A stretch of DNA of 64,000 nucleotides from an uncultured Eggerthellaceae bacterium. GTDB taxonomy: Bacteria > Actinomycetota > Coriobacteriia > Coriobacteriales > Eggerthellaceae. Both the position numbers and the translations under genes were made by a program. Position 1 is the stretch's first letter. The number at the start of each line of letters is the position of its first letter. Below the pieces are notes generated by a model. The model was not told where the DNA came from. It worked only from the letters and a program-made list of their open reading frames with translations, and ran no database searches. The stretch is from NCBI GenBank assembly GCA_949840905.1, contig CATKXW010000002.1, forward strand, positions 92,092 through 156,091, read 5' to 3'. Below are positions 37,031 to 46,643 of this stretch, in pieces.

Positions 37031-39181
37031 ATGCATGAAACGATCGACACGATCGAAGAATTGAGCGATCGCGGGAAGCGAGCGCGGCTGGTGCCGAGCG
37101 CGGACGCATCGCAGATACCCGATGCCGAGCTTTCCATCCATGAACAGATACGCCAGTACTATGGCGACATCTTGGCAGGCTCCGATGACCTGAAGACCAA
37201 CGCCACCTGCTGCACCAGCGATGCGCCGCCGCGCTATGCGATCGAGGCCATGGCCGAGATAGACGACGAGATCATGGAGCGCTTCTACGGCTGCGGCAGC
37301 CCCATCCCGCCAGCGCTGGAAGGATGCACGGTGGTGGACCTCGGCTGCGGCGTGGGCCGCGATGTCTACGTGCTCTCGAAGCTGGTAGGCCCCAGCGGCC
37401 GCGTCATCGGCGTGGACATGACCGAAGCGCAGCTGGCCGTGGCCCGCGCCCATCTCGACTCCCAGATGGAGCGCTTCGGATACAGCGTCCCGAACGTCGA
37501 GTTCAAATGCGGCTTCATCGAAGACCTCGCAGAGCTGGGCATCGAGGATGGCGCCGTGGATCTGGTGGTATCGAACTGCGTCATCAACCTCACACCGTTC
37601 AAACGTCAGGTGTTCGAGGAGATATATCGGGTGCTCAAGCCCGGCGGCGAGCTCTATTTCTCCGATGTGTTCTGCGACCGTCGCATGCCCGAAGCCCTGA
37701 GAGACGATCCGGTGCTGCGCGGCGAATGCCTCGGGGGCGCCCTCTACCTCGACGATTTCCGCCGCATGATGCAGCAGGTGGGCTTCGCCGACTTCCTGTT
37801 CACCGTCGTCGACGACATCCATGTGAGCGATCTGGCCCTTGAGACCAAGCTGGGCTTCATGAGCTTCACCTCCCGTACCGTGCGCGCCATCAAGGCTGCC
37901 GATCTGGAAGACGCCCATGAGGACTACGGTCAGCGCGCCACCTACCTGGGCACCATGACCGAGATGCCCCGCTATTTCGACCTTACCGACCACATCCGGC
38001 TCATCAAGGGCCGTGAGTGCGCCCTCAGCCGTAACATGGTGGAGATGCTGCGACAGTCCCGCTACGGCGAGCACTTCTCGTTCACCCAGCCGAAGGAACA
38101 TCGCGGGCGCTTCGACTTCGATCGCGCCCAAGACGCCCTGCTCGCCCGTCGCGGGAAGGTGGCCATCGACCACGACTATACCGAAAGCGCCCTCCAGCGC
38201 ATCGGCGCCGAGCCGTTCGAGGAGCGCGTGAACGCGCCAAAGGTGCTCACCGCGTCGGATTCGCCCCGCACGTTGCAGGTGAACATCACCTACGCCTGCA
38301 ACCTCGCCTGCCGTCATTGCTATCTAGAATGCGCGCCCACCAACACCGAGGTCATGGACCACGAAACGCTGCAAGCGTGCCTCGACGCCTTCTGTAACGG
38401 GCCGTTCACCACCATCGACATCACCGGCGGCTCCCCCGAGCTGCATCCGGAATTCAGCTGGTTCCTCGCTGAAGCAGCGAAGATAGCTCGCGAGAAGGAA
38501 GGGGGCTCCGTCATCGTGCGCAGCAACCTCACCTTGGAAGACGAGCCGGAGCACGAGCATCTTTTGGCAGAGTTCGCCGCAGCAGGAGCTGCGGTGACCA
38601 CCTCTCTTCCCTACTACGACGCCGAGAATGCCGATGGGCAGCGGGGCCGCGGGGTGTTCCAGCGCATCATGCGCTCGGTGCGCAAGCTCAACGAGCTGGG
38701 CTACGGCAAGGCGGACAGCGGACTGAAGCTCGACCTGGTATACAACGTAGCGGGCCCGTTCCTGCCCCCGCCCCAAGACCTGCTGGAAGACCTCTATCGC
38801 ATCGAGCTGGAACAGCGGGAGGATATCGCCTTCGACGAGCTGTTCGCCTTCAACAACTACCCTCTCGGGCGCTTCGGCCAAGACCTGCTGGACGCGAACC
38901 TCTACGATAGCTACCTGAACCTGCTGGTGAACAACTTCAACGCCCTGGCCGTGCAGCGCTTGATGTGCCGCGATCAGGTGAACGTGGACGTGGACGGGCG
39001 CCTTTACGACTGCGAGGTGAACCACGTGCTGGAGATGCCCATCCAGCATGACGACCGCGATGCGACGATCCACGACATCGTTGACGGATCGGTGCCCGCG
39101 CGGCCCATCCGCACCCATGCGGTGTGCTACAGCTGTTCAGCCGGCTCCGGCTCTTCCTGCGGCGGCTCTCTCGTGCGCTAG
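37031..39181 (+). CDS. ArsM-ArsS fusion: arsenite methyltransferase plus radical SAM enzyme
   Basis: 716 residues, two enzymes in one chain. Residues about 30-360 are an ArsM-type SAM-dependent arsenite methyltransferase: Cys pair C60-C61 ('TNATCCTSDAPP'), SAM motif 'DLGCGVGRD' (103-111), C183 in 'SNCVINL' and C233 in 'GECLGGAL'. These match the three arsenic-binding cysteine positions of the family. Residues about 400-716 are a radical SAM enzyme with CxxxCxxC at C423, C427 and C430 ('CNLACRHC') and an ArsS-like C-terminal Cys cluster ('CYSCSAGSGSSCGG'). ArsM and ArsS are normally separate proteins of arsenosugar-precursor synthesis; ArsS attaches a 5'-deoxyadenosyl group to methylated arsenic. 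The ATG at 37031 has GAGGAG 8 bp upstream. An in-frame start at 36983 lacks one. Confidence 0.88.
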   Translation: MHETIDTIEELSDRGKRARLVPSADASQIPDAELSIHEQIRQYYGDILAGSDDLKTNATCCTSDAPPRYAIEAMAEIDDEIMERFYGCGSPIPPALEGCTVVDLGCGVGRDVYVLSKLVGPSGRVIGVDMTEAQLAVARAHLDSQMERFGYSVPNVEFKCGFIEDLAELGIEDGAVDLVVSNCVINLTPFKRQVFEEIYRVLKPGGELYFSDVFCDRRMPEALRDDPVLRGECLGGALYLDDFRRMMQQVGFADFLFTVVDDIHVSDLALETKLGFMSFTSRTVRAIKAADLEDAHEDYGQRATYLGTMTEMPRYFDLTDHIRLIKGRECALSRNMVEMLRQSRYGEHFSFTQPKEHRGRFDFDRAQDALLARRGKVAIDHDYTESALQRIGAEPFEERVNAPKVLTASDSPRTLQVNITYACNLACRHCYLECAPTNTEVMDHETLQACLDAFCNGPFTTIDITGGSPELHPEFSWFLAEAAKIAREKEGGSVIVRSNLTLEDEPEHEHLLAEFAAAGAAVTTSLPYYDAENADGQRGRGVFQRIMRSVRKLNELGYGKADSGLKLDLVYNVAGPFLPPPQDLLEDLYRIELEQREDIAFDELFAFNNYPLGRFGQDLLDANLYDSYLNLLVNNFNALAVQRLMCRDQVNVDVDGRLYDCEVNHVLEMPIQHDDRDATIHDIVDGSVPARPIRTHAVCYSCSAGSGSSCGGSLVR

Positions 39182-39194
39182 GAAGCTAGAGAGG

Positions 39195-39235
39195 AAGAGC
39201 GCCTGGTAGGGAGACGGTCCCTACCAGGCGCTCTT
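39195..39235. terminator. Bidirectional terminator between arsM-arsS and metK
   Basis: A perfect 18-bp stem (AAGAGCGCCTGGTAGGGA and its complement) with a 5-nt loop GACGG, between two convergent genes. Confidence 0.85.
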
Positions 39236-39256
39236 GAACGACCTCGAACGTCAGGG

Positions 39257-40513
39257 TCACAGTCCGCAGGCTGCGCGCAGCTCCTCCACCTTGTTGGTGC
39301 TCTCCCAGGTGAACTCGGGAAGCTCACGGCCGAAGTGGCCGTAGTTGGAGGTCAGGCGATAGATGGGCCGGCGCAGGTCCAGCGCGTCGATGATAGCGCC
39401 CGGCCGTAGGTCGAACACCTCTCGCACGGCGCTCTCGATGGTCTCCACCGGCACTTTCTCGGTACCGAAGGTATCCACCATGATCGACACCGGCGTTGCC
39501 ACGCCGATAGCATAGGCTATCTGCACCTCGCAGCGATCGGCGAGGGCGGCCGCCACCACGTTCTTCGCCACCCAGCGAGCCGCATAGGCACCGGAGCGAT
39601 CCACCTTCGTGCAATCCTTGCCGCTGAACGCGCCACCACCGTGACGGCCCATGCCGCCATAACTGTCCACGATGATCTTACGACCGGTCAAGCCCGCATC
39701 CCCCATGGGACCTCCCACCACGAAGCGCCCGGTGGGGTTCACGTATATCTCAGCGTCAGCGGCCAAGGGCACGCCCACCCGCTCGATGACCGGCTTGATG
39801 ACGCTATCGATGATGGCCTCGCGCAGCACCTCTGCGCTCACATCCTCGGAATGCTGGGTGGACACGACCACCTTCTCCACGGCTACCGGACGCCCGTCTT
39901 CGTAGCGCACCGACACCTGCGTCTTGCCATCGGGCCGCAGAAATGCCAGGGTGCCGTCCTTGCGCACCTCGGTCAGCCGCTCGCTCAGGCGATGAGCCAG
40001 ATAGATGGGCATGGGCATGAGAGTGTCGGTCTCGTTGCAGGCATAGCCGAACATCATGCCCTGGTCGCCCGCGCCCACCAGCTCATAAGGGTCAGCCTCG
40101 GCCACTCCGGTCTTCTGGGCCTCGAACGACTCGTCCACGCCCTGAGCGATGTCGGGCGATTGCTCGTGGATGGAGTTCATCACGGCGCAGGTGCTAGCGT
40201 CGAAGCCGAACTTCGCGCGATCGTAACCGATGTCGTTCACCACCTCGCGCACGATAGCAGGCACGTCAACATAGGCCTGAGTGCGGATCTCGCCGCCCAC
40301 TACCACCAGCCCGGTAGTGGTGAACGTTTCGCAAGCGCAGCGCACCTTCGAGACATCAGCGGGCTGACCGTTGGGCGCGATGTAGCCTTCGCCTTGCAGC
40401 TCTATCTCCTTGCTCAAGATGGCATCGAGGATGGCATCGGATATCTGATCGCACATCTTATCGGGATGCCCCTCGGTCACCGATTCAGAGGTGAAGATGG
40501 TGGTTTTCGCCAT
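39257..40513 (-). CDS. metK: S-adenosylmethionine synthetase
   Basis: About 418 residues, forming SAM from methionine and ATP. Signatures are '[20 protein letters not shown]', '[12 protein letters not shown]' and '[16 protein letters not shown]'. The start is either ATG 40513 or the in-frame GTG at 40522, which lies 3 nt after AAGGA; the ATG is used here. No SAM riboswitch is visible in the short gap to the divergent gene at 40609. Its product is the cofactor for both halves of the neighbouring ArsM-ArsS fusion. Confidence 0.95.
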   Translation of the reverse strand: MAKTTIFTSESVTEGHPDKMCDQISDAILDAILSKEIELQGEGYIAPNGQPADVSKVRCACETFTTTGLVVVGGEIRTQAYVDVPAIVREVVNDIGYDRAKFGFDASTCAVMNSIHEQSPDIAQGVDESFEAQKTGVAEADPYELVGAGDQGMMFGYACNETDTLMPMPIYLAHRLSERLTEVRKDGTLAFLRPDGKTQVSVRYEDGRPVAVEKVVVSTQHSEDVSAEVLREAIIDSVIKPVIERVGVPLAADAEIYVNPTGRFVVGGPMGDAGLTGRKIIVDSYGGMGRHGGGAFSGKDCTKVDRSGAYAARWVAKNVVAAALADRCEVQIAYAIGVATPVSIMVDTFGTEKVPVETIESAVREVFDLRPGAIIDALDLRRPIYRLTSNYGHFGRELPEFTWESTNKVEELRAACGL

Positions 40514-40608
40514 GACGGACACGCTTCCTTTCTTCTATTCTCATCAGGGAATGGTAACATGAAGGACGCATCCATCCCAGAAGATGAGAGAAGAGAATCA
40601 ACCGTCCC

Positions 40609-41373
40609 ATGAAACCGCTCGTCGCGCTCTCGGCGCAGACAGAAACCGACCCTTTGAGCTACGCCATCCGCCGCCGCTACATCGACTATCTCGCGAAGGC
40701 CGGTGCCCTCACCGTGGTCGTTCCGCCGAGCACCGACATCAGCGACCTGGACGCCACCCTCGACCGCTGCGACGGCCTGTTCGTAGCAGGAGGTCCCGAC
40801 ATCGATCCTCTGCTCTACGGTACCGAGCGTCCCGTCGACGCTGCCGCGGAAGGCTACCACCCCCTGCGCGACCATAGCGAGCTGGCCATGATCCGCCACG
40901 CCTTCGAGGAGCGAATGCCGCTGTTCTGCGTCTGCCGCGGCTTCCAAGCTATGAACGTGGCCTTCGGCGGCACTCTCCATCAGGACATACGGGATCGCGG
41001 TGGCGAAGCTCACTGGCTCGAAGACGACCATGAGGACCCGATACATCCGGCCCATGAGGTGAAGCTGCAAGCCGGCTCTCCGCTGGCTAGGCTGTTGGGG
41101 GCGGACTCGGTGGCGGTGAACAGCATGCACCATCAAGCGATCGATCAGGTGGGCACGGGCCTTTCGCCAGCGGCCTTCGGCCCCGCCTTCTGCCGTCTCG
41201 ACGGCGAGGAGGTGGCCGCCATCGAGGCGCTCTACCACCTCCAACGCCCCTTCTTCTTAGGCGTGCAATGGCACCCCGAGTACGGCTTGGACGACGAGCC
41301 GAGCATGGCGCTCGCCCGCGCTTTCGTGGACGCGTGCGCCGCCTATCGAAACGATCCGAAAGCGAGGAGATGA
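40609..41373 (+). CDS. Class I glutamine amidotransferase-like hydrolase (peptidase C26, PuuD-type)
   Basis: A 254-residue gamma-glutamyl hydrolase fold. The nucleophile is C109 in 'FCVCRGFQAMN', and the catalytic pair is H222/E224 in 'GVQWHPEYG'. The N-terminal 'VAGGPDIDPLLYG' is typical of the PuuD group, which cleaves gamma-glutamyl-GABA in polyamine breakdown. It ends in an ATGA overlap with the next gene, an ATP-grasp ligase, so substrate may be a gamma-glutamyl or other amide made or broken together with that enzyme. Exact substrate unknown. Confidence 0.87.
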   Translation: MKPLVALSAQTETDPLSYAIRRRYIDYLAKAGALTVVVPPSTDISDLDATLDRCDGLFVAGGPDIDPLLYGTERPVDAAAEGYHPLRDHSELAMIRHAFEERMPLFCVCRGFQAMNVAFGGTLHQDIRDRGGEAHWLEDDHEDPIHPAHEVKLQAGSPLARLLGADSVAVNSMHHQAIDQVGTGLSPAAFGPAFCRLDGEEVAAIEALYHLQRPFFLGVQWHPEYGLDDEPSMALARAFVDACAAYRNDPKARR

Positions 41374-42830
41374 CCGTGACCGAATCCACGGCGAGCAAGA
41401 CGAACAACAGCGGATACACCGCCGAGTACCTGCGAGCGACGAAGACCTTCGATCCCCTCGGCCTGGGCCGCCGCGCCTGCTGGGAGTATCTGGAAGGCTC
41501 CACCTCCCGCTACAATGACATCACCGTGTACTCGGCCTACGTGCCGCGCCTGTTCGACCAGACCACCTACGACCTGTTCGATCGCTACTGCACCACCACC
41601 CATGCCATCTTGGTGAAGGTGATCGAGAAGTATCTGGGAGATCCCGCCTTCCGTGACGTGTTCGCCTACAGCGACCGCATCCGCGACCTCATCCTGCTGC
41701 CGCGCGACTACGACAGCGTGCTGCCGCTGATCCGCATCGACCTGTTTTTGAACGAGGACACCTTGGAGGCGAAGTTCTGCGAGTTCAACGCCGATGGGTC
41801 CTCGGGGATGAACGAGAATCGCGAGATCAACATCGGCGTGGAAGCGAGCGAGCCGTTCAAGGCGTTCGCCAAAGAGCATGCCGTGCAGAACTGCGTGCGC
41901 GCCACTTTCGACGGCTGGGTGGACGAGTTTCTGCGCATCTACGACACCTACCGGTTCAAAGTGGAGAAGCCCCATGTGGCCATCGTGGACTTCCTCGACC
42001 ACGCCGTAGTGGAGGAGTTCAAGGTGTTCGGCAAGCTGTTCGAGCAGCGCGGCATCGGCTTTTCGGTGTTCGACGTCCGCGAGCTGCGCTTCGACGGCGA
42101 GAAGCTGGTGGGCGGCAACGCCTACTGGGGCAAAAGCGACGTGCCCATCGACGCTATCTGGCGCCGCGCCATCTCCAGCGACGTGGCTGAGCGCTGGGAG
42201 GAGAGCCAACCTTTGATCGAAGCGGTCCGAGCGCGCAAAGTAGCGCTCATCGGCAGCTTCGCCGGCCATATCGTCCACGACAAGCAGATATTCCGCGCGC
42301 TGTTCGACCCGCGGGTGCAGGCCATCCTCACTGAAGAGGAGAACGACTTCGTAGCTCGCACCGTGCCGTTCACGGCATTTCTCGAGAGCGACGCGGTCGA
42401 CCTGGCGGAAGTGAAGCGCGACCCGGCCGCTTGGATCATCAAGCCCTTCGATTCCTACGGCAGCCAGAACGTCTTCGCCGGCCGTGACTTCTCCGCAGAG
42501 GAGTGGAGCGCCATCGTGGATGGCCATGCGGACGGGGCCGATGAGGGTCGTCCCTATCTGGTACAGCGATTCTGCACGCCCTATGCCACCGAGACCATCC
42601 CACTCTACGGCAAGGAAGTCGACTACACCGCCCCGCCGCGAGCGTTCAACAACCTCTCGGGCCTCTACATATATAACGGTCGCTTCGCCGGCGTGTTCTC
42701 GCGCCTGGGGCCGAACTCCATCATCCTCGGTGCCAAAGGCGGCGTGACCGCCCCGTCGATGTGGGTAGACTGCGCTCCCTGCTTCCCGCGTTTTCAACCG
42801 AACGGTGACCGCTCGGTGGTCGAGGGCTGA
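41370..42830 (+). CDS. ATP-grasp ligase, glutathionylspermidine-synthase-like
   Basis: 486 residues. The fold is the pre-ATP-grasp plus ATP-grasp of the glutathionylspermidine synthase family: 'CEFNADGSSGMNENREIN' (metal and nucleotide contacts), 'WRRAISSDVAERW', 'KPFDSYGSQNVFAG' (ATP-binding Lys), and a C-terminal 'APSMWVDCAPCFPRF'. It lacks the CHAP amidase domain of the E. coli enzyme. That activity may instead come from the coupled hydrolase upstream (ATGA overlap, GAGGAG ribosome site inside it). It should join a carboxylate to an amine with ATP; the real substrates are unknown, and glutathione is generally absent from Actinobacteria. Confidence 0.8.
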   Translation: MTVTESTASKTNNSGYTAEYLRATKTFDPLGLGRRACWEYLEGSTSRYNDITVYSAYVPRLFDQTTYDLFDRYCTTTHAILVKVIEKYLGDPAFRDVFAYSDRIRDLILLPRDYDSVLPLIRIDLFLNEDTLEAKFCEFNADGSSGMNENREINIGVEASEPFKAFAKEHAVQNCVRATFDGWVDEFLRIYDTYRFKVEKPHVAIVDFLDHAVVEEFKVFGKLFEQRGIGFSVFDVRELRFDGEKLVGGNAYWGKSDVPIDAIWRRAISSDVAERWEESQPLIEAVRARKVALIGSFAGHIVHDKQIFRALFDPRVQAILTEEENDFVARTVPFTAFLESDAVDLAEVKRDPAAWIIKPFDSYGSQNVFAGRDFSAEEWSAIVDGHADGADEGRPYLVQRFCTPYATETIPLYGKEVDYTAPPRAFNNLSGLYIYNGRFAGVFSRLGPNSIILGAKGGVTAPSMWVDCAPCFPRFQPNGDRSVVEG

Positions 42831-42949
42831 ACGAAGGGCCGAACCGTGGCAGAATGGATGCGACGATAGGAACGAAGTGCGAGGAGAAGGTCGCGCCGAC
42901 CGAACGGTCCGAAGCGCATGACGATCCTTCCTCGCGAATGGAAGCGGGC

Positions 42950-43708
42950 ATGAGCAAGATCATCCGATGGATACTGAGCACCGTCACGGCCCTGTTCGTG
43001 GCGGTGAGCTTCATAGGAGCGGGCTTGGCGGTATGCGCCGTGCCCGACACGACCACGCGCCTCATCGCCCAGAGCACGAGCGCCGCTGACTCCTCGCCCT
43101 TCGACCGGGAGCAGCTGGTGCACATGGCCGTGATCACCAAGCAATACACCGTCAACATCCATGACCGCGCCCAGCTCGATGATGCGCAGCGCGACATCAA
43201 CTCCGGCCGAGACGCCTCGAAGCTGGGCGAGCGCTACTCGCTGCCCCAAGAGGCCGTCGATCACCTCGATGACGTTCATGAGGTGCTGGTGCGCGCAGCC
43301 ATCGTGTTAGCGGTGGTGGCCCTGGCCGCCCTGCTGCTCAGCGTGCTGTGCGCCCTGTGGAAGGGCATGTTCCTCTTGGGAGACATGCTGGTGGAAGCCG
43401 GCATCCTCACCATAGCCCTCATGGCCACCTGCGCCATCATAGCCGTCGTGAACTTCGACGCGCTGTTCGGCGCGCTGCACGGCCTGCTGTTCGAAGCGGG
43501 CACCTGGACCTTCTCTGCCGATTCGCTGCTCATATCCATGTACCCCCAAGGGTTCTGGGTGTCCATGGGCATCGTGTGGGCCTCGGTGGCCGCCGTGTTA
43601 GCGATCATCGCCATCATCGTCGGCGTCGTCCTGCGCATCCGCGGCAAGCGCAAGGCGCTGAAGCCCTATCCGTTCGCCCAGACCGAATACGACATACTCT
43701 ATTTCTGA
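42950..43708 (+). CDS. DUF1461 (TIGR01906-like) integral membrane protein
   Basis: 252 residues with four or five hydrophobic segments ('WILSTVTALFVAVSFIGAGLAV', 'AAIVLAVVALAALLLSVLCALW', 'IALMATCAIIAVV', 'GIVWASVAAVLAIIAIIVGVVL'). The loop 'FEAGTWTFSADSLLISMYPQGFW' is the family hallmark. The ATG at 42950 has GGAAG about 5 bp upstream; an earlier ATG at 42938 is possible. Function of the family is not well established. Confidence 0.78.
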   Translation: MSKIIRWILSTVTALFVAVSFIGAGLAVCAVPDTTTRLIAQSTSAADSSPFDREQLVHMAVITKQYTVNIHDRAQLDDAQRDINSGRDASKLGERYSLPQEAVDHLDDVHEVLVRAAIVLAVVALAALLLSVLCALWKGMFLLGDMLVEAGILTIALMATCAIIAVVNFDALFGALHGLLFEAGTWTFSADSLLISMYPQGFWVSMGIVWASVAAVLAIIAIIVGVVLRIRGKRKALKPYPFAQTEYDILYF

Positions 43709-43739
43709 CCATCGCCTTATCCGAGAAGAAGGAGAGAAC

Positions 43740-45371
43740 GTGACCGACGCCTCAACGAACCGCCCCGTACGCGTGCGCTTCGCACCCTCGCCCACCGGCA
43801 AGCTCCATATCGGAGGAGCCCGCACCGCCATCTACAACTGGGCGTTCGCCCGGGCCATGGGCGGCACCTTCGTGCTACGCATCGAGGACACCGACCCAGA
43901 ACGCTCCACCGAGGAGAACACGGCCATCATCCTGCGCGCCATGGAATGGCTCGGACTGGACTGGGACGAAGGCCCTGAGGTGGGCGGCCAGTTCGGTCCC
44001 TATTTTCAGTCGCAGCGCACCCAGCTGTACCAACAGGCTCTCGACCGCCTCAAGGAAGCAGGTGCGGTGTATCCGTGCTTCTGCACCAAAGACGAGCTCG
44101 ACGCCAAGCGCGCTCGAGCCGAGGCCGAAGAGGGCGGCTACGCGGGCTACGACCGCACCTGTCGAGAGATCCCGCCCCAAGAGGCGCGAGCGCGCATCGC
44201 TGCTGGCGAGCCCCATGTGTGGCGCTTGAAGGTGCCGCTCGAGCACGGCCCGGTAGTGTTCGAGGACGCTGTGTACGGCTCCATGAGCTTTCCGGTCGAC
44301 GTCATGGACGACATGATCCTGCAGCGCACCGACGGCACCTTCACCTACAACTACGTGGTGGTATGCGACGACGTCGCCATGGAGATGACCCACGTGATAC
44401 GCGGTGACGACCACCTCTCCAACACCCCCCGCCAGGTGCTCGTCTACGAGGCCCTCGGCGCAGAGGTGCCGCTGTTCGCCCATCTGCCCATGATCTTGGG
44501 CTCCAACGGCAAGAAGCTGTCGAAGCGCCATGGCGCCACCAACGTGGAGGAATACCGCGATCGCGGGTATCTGCCCGAGGCCATGGTGAACTTCCTCGCG
44601 CTGCTCGGCTGGTCGCTCGACGGCGAGACCACCATCATCCCCCGCGAAGAGCTCTGTCGCGACTTCTCCCTTACCCGCATCAACAAGAAGCACGCCATCT
44701 TCGACGAGAAGAAGCTCGATTGGATGGATGGCTCCTACATACGCGAGATGGACGTCGAGAGCTTCCTTGCAACCGCGAAGCCCTGGTTCGTCCGAGCAGT
44801 GGCCTTGGGCACGAAAGCCTCCTGCAGCGACGAGGCGGTATGCGTGGTTCCCACTCCCACCAAAGAGGAGCAGCAGGAAGAGGCGCGCGCCACCAAGCCG
44901 CTGAACGAGGACGTGCCCGCTGAAACGTGGGGCCATGCCCTCGCCTATGTGGAGGATCACGCCGATCGATTGCGTGCCACCTATCCTTTGCTGGTGGAAC
45001 GCCTGAACCGCTTCGACGAGATACCGGCCAAGATCGAGTTCCTGTTCTGGGGGACGCATGTGATCCTCGACGAGAAGTCCCGCGACAAGGTGCTGCTGAA
45101 GGAAGGGTCGGGCGCCGAAGAGGCCCTCGCTCTCTGCCGCGCAGCCCTCGCCGACGAGAGCATCCCTTGGCAGTTCGAGGCCCTGCAAGAAGAGTGCCTG
45201 GCCCGCGGGGAGGCAGCCGGTCTCAAGACCAAGGCGCTGCTGCAGCCTCTGCGCGTGGCCGTGTGCGGCAACATGGTCTCACCACCGCTCTTCGAGAGCA
45301 TCGTGCTGATGGAGCGCGCCGATGTGCTCGCCCGTATCGATAACGTGAGCAGCGTCGTCTTCGACGCCTGA
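43740..45371 (+). CDS. gltX: Glutamyl-tRNA synthetase
   Basis: 543 residues, class I. HIGH appears as 'GKLHIGGAR' in 'RFAPSPTGKLHIGG'. 'RIEDTDPERS' follows, and the KMSKS equivalent is 'KKLSKRHGATNV'. The helical anticodon-binding domain ends in 'LLQPLRVAVCG'. GTG start with AAGGAG 8 bp upstream. An extra stretch near residues 365-390 is a short insertion rich in Glu. It may charge both tRNA-Glu and tRNA-Gln if GatCAB is present elsewhere. Confidence 0.95.
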   Translation: MTDASTNRPVRVRFAPSPTGKLHIGGARTAIYNWAFARAMGGTFVLRIEDTDPERSTEENTAIILRAMEWLGLDWDEGPEVGGQFGPYFQSQRTQLYQQALDRLKEAGAVYPCFCTKDELDAKRARAEAEEGGYAGYDRTCREIPPQEARARIAAGEPHVWRLKVPLEHGPVVFEDAVYGSMSFPVDVMDDMILQRTDGTFTYNYVVVCDDVAMEMTHVIRGDDHLSNTPRQVLVYEALGAEVPLFAHLPMILGSNGKKLSKRHGATNVEEYRDRGYLPEAMVNFLALLGWSLDGETTIIPREELCRDFSLTRINKKHAIFDEKKLDWMDGSYIREMDVESFLATAKPWFVRAVALGTKASCSDEAVCVVPTPTKEEQQEEARATKPLNEDVPAETWGHALAYVEDHADRLRATYPLLVERLNRFDEIPAKIEFLFWGTHVILDEKSRDKVLLKEGSGAEEALALCRAALADESIPWQFEALQEECLARGEAAGLKTKALLQPLRVAVCGNMVSPPLFESIVLMERADVLARIDNVSSVVFDA

Positions 45372-45389
45372 GCCCTTAAGGAGGACATC

Positions 45390-46643
45390 ATGACCGAAGA
45401 GAGACCTCTCGACCCCCGACCCGCTTCCGAAGATGCGACGGCCGCAACCCCAGCAGCCCCGACTCCGTCGGAAGAGACCGCCCCGGTCGCTGCAGCGCCG
45501 GCCTCGGGATCCGATAGCGCCACCGCAGCGCTGATGGCCCTCTCCAGCGCTGCGGCTCCTGCCGGTGCCGCGCCTGCATCGGCCGAAGAGGCGCCGGCGG
45601 CTCCTCCCTCTCCAGAGGTCGCGCATAGCGATGCCTATCCGGCTCCCACCGGAGCACCGGTGGTCGTGGCCCCAGCAGCTGCGAGCACCGGACAGACCCC
45701 ACCGCCTCCGCCTCCATCAGCTCAGACGCCCCCTACAGGAGCTCCGGTCGTGCCACCGGCCCCTTCGAAGCCGAAGCGGAAGATATGGCCCTGGGTGCTG
45801 GCCGGCTCCATCCTGATGGCCCTTCTATTGGGAAGCCTCACGGTCGCCTGCACCTCGGCCCTGGTGAACTTCGCCACCAGCTCCATAGAGCGTAGCTACG
45901 ATCGCTCCGACATATACAACTATGATGCGCAGGACGGTCTGCTGAACTACTACTTCGAAGGCGGCCAGGCCACCTTCGATGACGTGTTGGCCGCCTTCAA
46001 CGTGACAGCCGGAGACCCTGCAGGCTTCGACCATGGTCGCGGGGCCTACGTGGTCGACAGCACCGATGGCATAGCACCTGGCCTCTATTATCTCGCCGGC
46101 ACCCAAACGGGCGTCTCGAACTTCTACGTGCTGAAGGGCACCGAGCGCAAGAGCGGTACCTTCTACGCCATGGAGACTTCGGTGGAATACTTCGGCAACT
46201 ATTACACCGAGCTCGAAGAGGGCGACTGCATCGTGTACGTGCCCCAGAGCGAATACGATACGTTCCATCTTGCCACCGACGAGCCCATGGCTGTGAGCAT
46301 CCCTTATCAGAGCGGCTGCTACCGCGTGGGCATCGACATACCGGCGGGCACCTACACCATCACCGCCAACGCCGAGGAGGCCCGCACCACCGATAGCGAA
46401 GCGGGAGCCTACGTGATGAAGGACCTGGAGTTCGAAGACGATTCCATCATCGAGTACGCCCTGGTGATCAAAGGCGGCCGGCAGACCATAACCGTGAAGG
46501 ACGGCGACTACTTGGAACTGTTCGCAGCTATCGCCACCCCCAGCGATGGCACCGGTCGCACCGAGCGCTCGGCCGAGGAACCGGAGCGCGCTCGACCGCT
46601 CTACGGTCACTACGACGAGCAGGGGCGCTCCTATGGCGCGTGA
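45390..46643 (+). CDS. Pro/Ala-rich single-pass membrane protein with two tandem beta modules
   Basis: 417 residues. Residues 1-128 are disordered and rich in Ala, Pro, Ser and Thr, likely cytoplasmic. A membrane segment follows at about 133-157 ('IWPWVLAGSILMALLLGSLTVA'). The outer part holds two related modules, one around 'DSTDGIAPGLYYL...GDCIVYV' and one around 'GIDIPAGTYTI...DGDYLEL', suggesting an internal duplication. AAGGAGG precedes the ATG. No known function; similar beta modules occur with DUF2510-type actinobacterial membrane proteins. Confidence 0.75.
   Translation: MTEERPLDPRPASEDATAATPAAPTPSEETAPVAAAPASGSDSATAALMALSSAAAPAGAAPASAEEAPAAPPSPEVAHSDAYPAPTGAPVVVAPAAASTGQTPPPPPPSAQTPPTGAPVVPPAPSKPKRKIWPWVLAGSILMALLLGSLTVACTSALVNFATSSIERSYDRSDIYNYDAQDGLLNYYFEGGQATFDDVLAAFNVTAGDPAGFDHGRGAYVVDSTDGIAPGLYYLAGTQTGVSNFYVLKGTERKSGTFYAMETSVEYFGNYYTELEEGDCIVYVPQSEYDTFHLATDEPMAVSIPYQSGCYRVGIDIPAGTYTITANAEEARTTDSEAGAYVMKDLEFEDDSIIEYALVIKGGRQTITVKDGDYLELFAAIATPSDGTGRTERSAEEPERARPLYGHYDEQGRSYGA

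Noticed and set aside
40514..40608. SAM riboswitch before metK
   Set aside because: The divergent gap is 95 bp and contains no SAM-I or SAM-II-like core or terminator.
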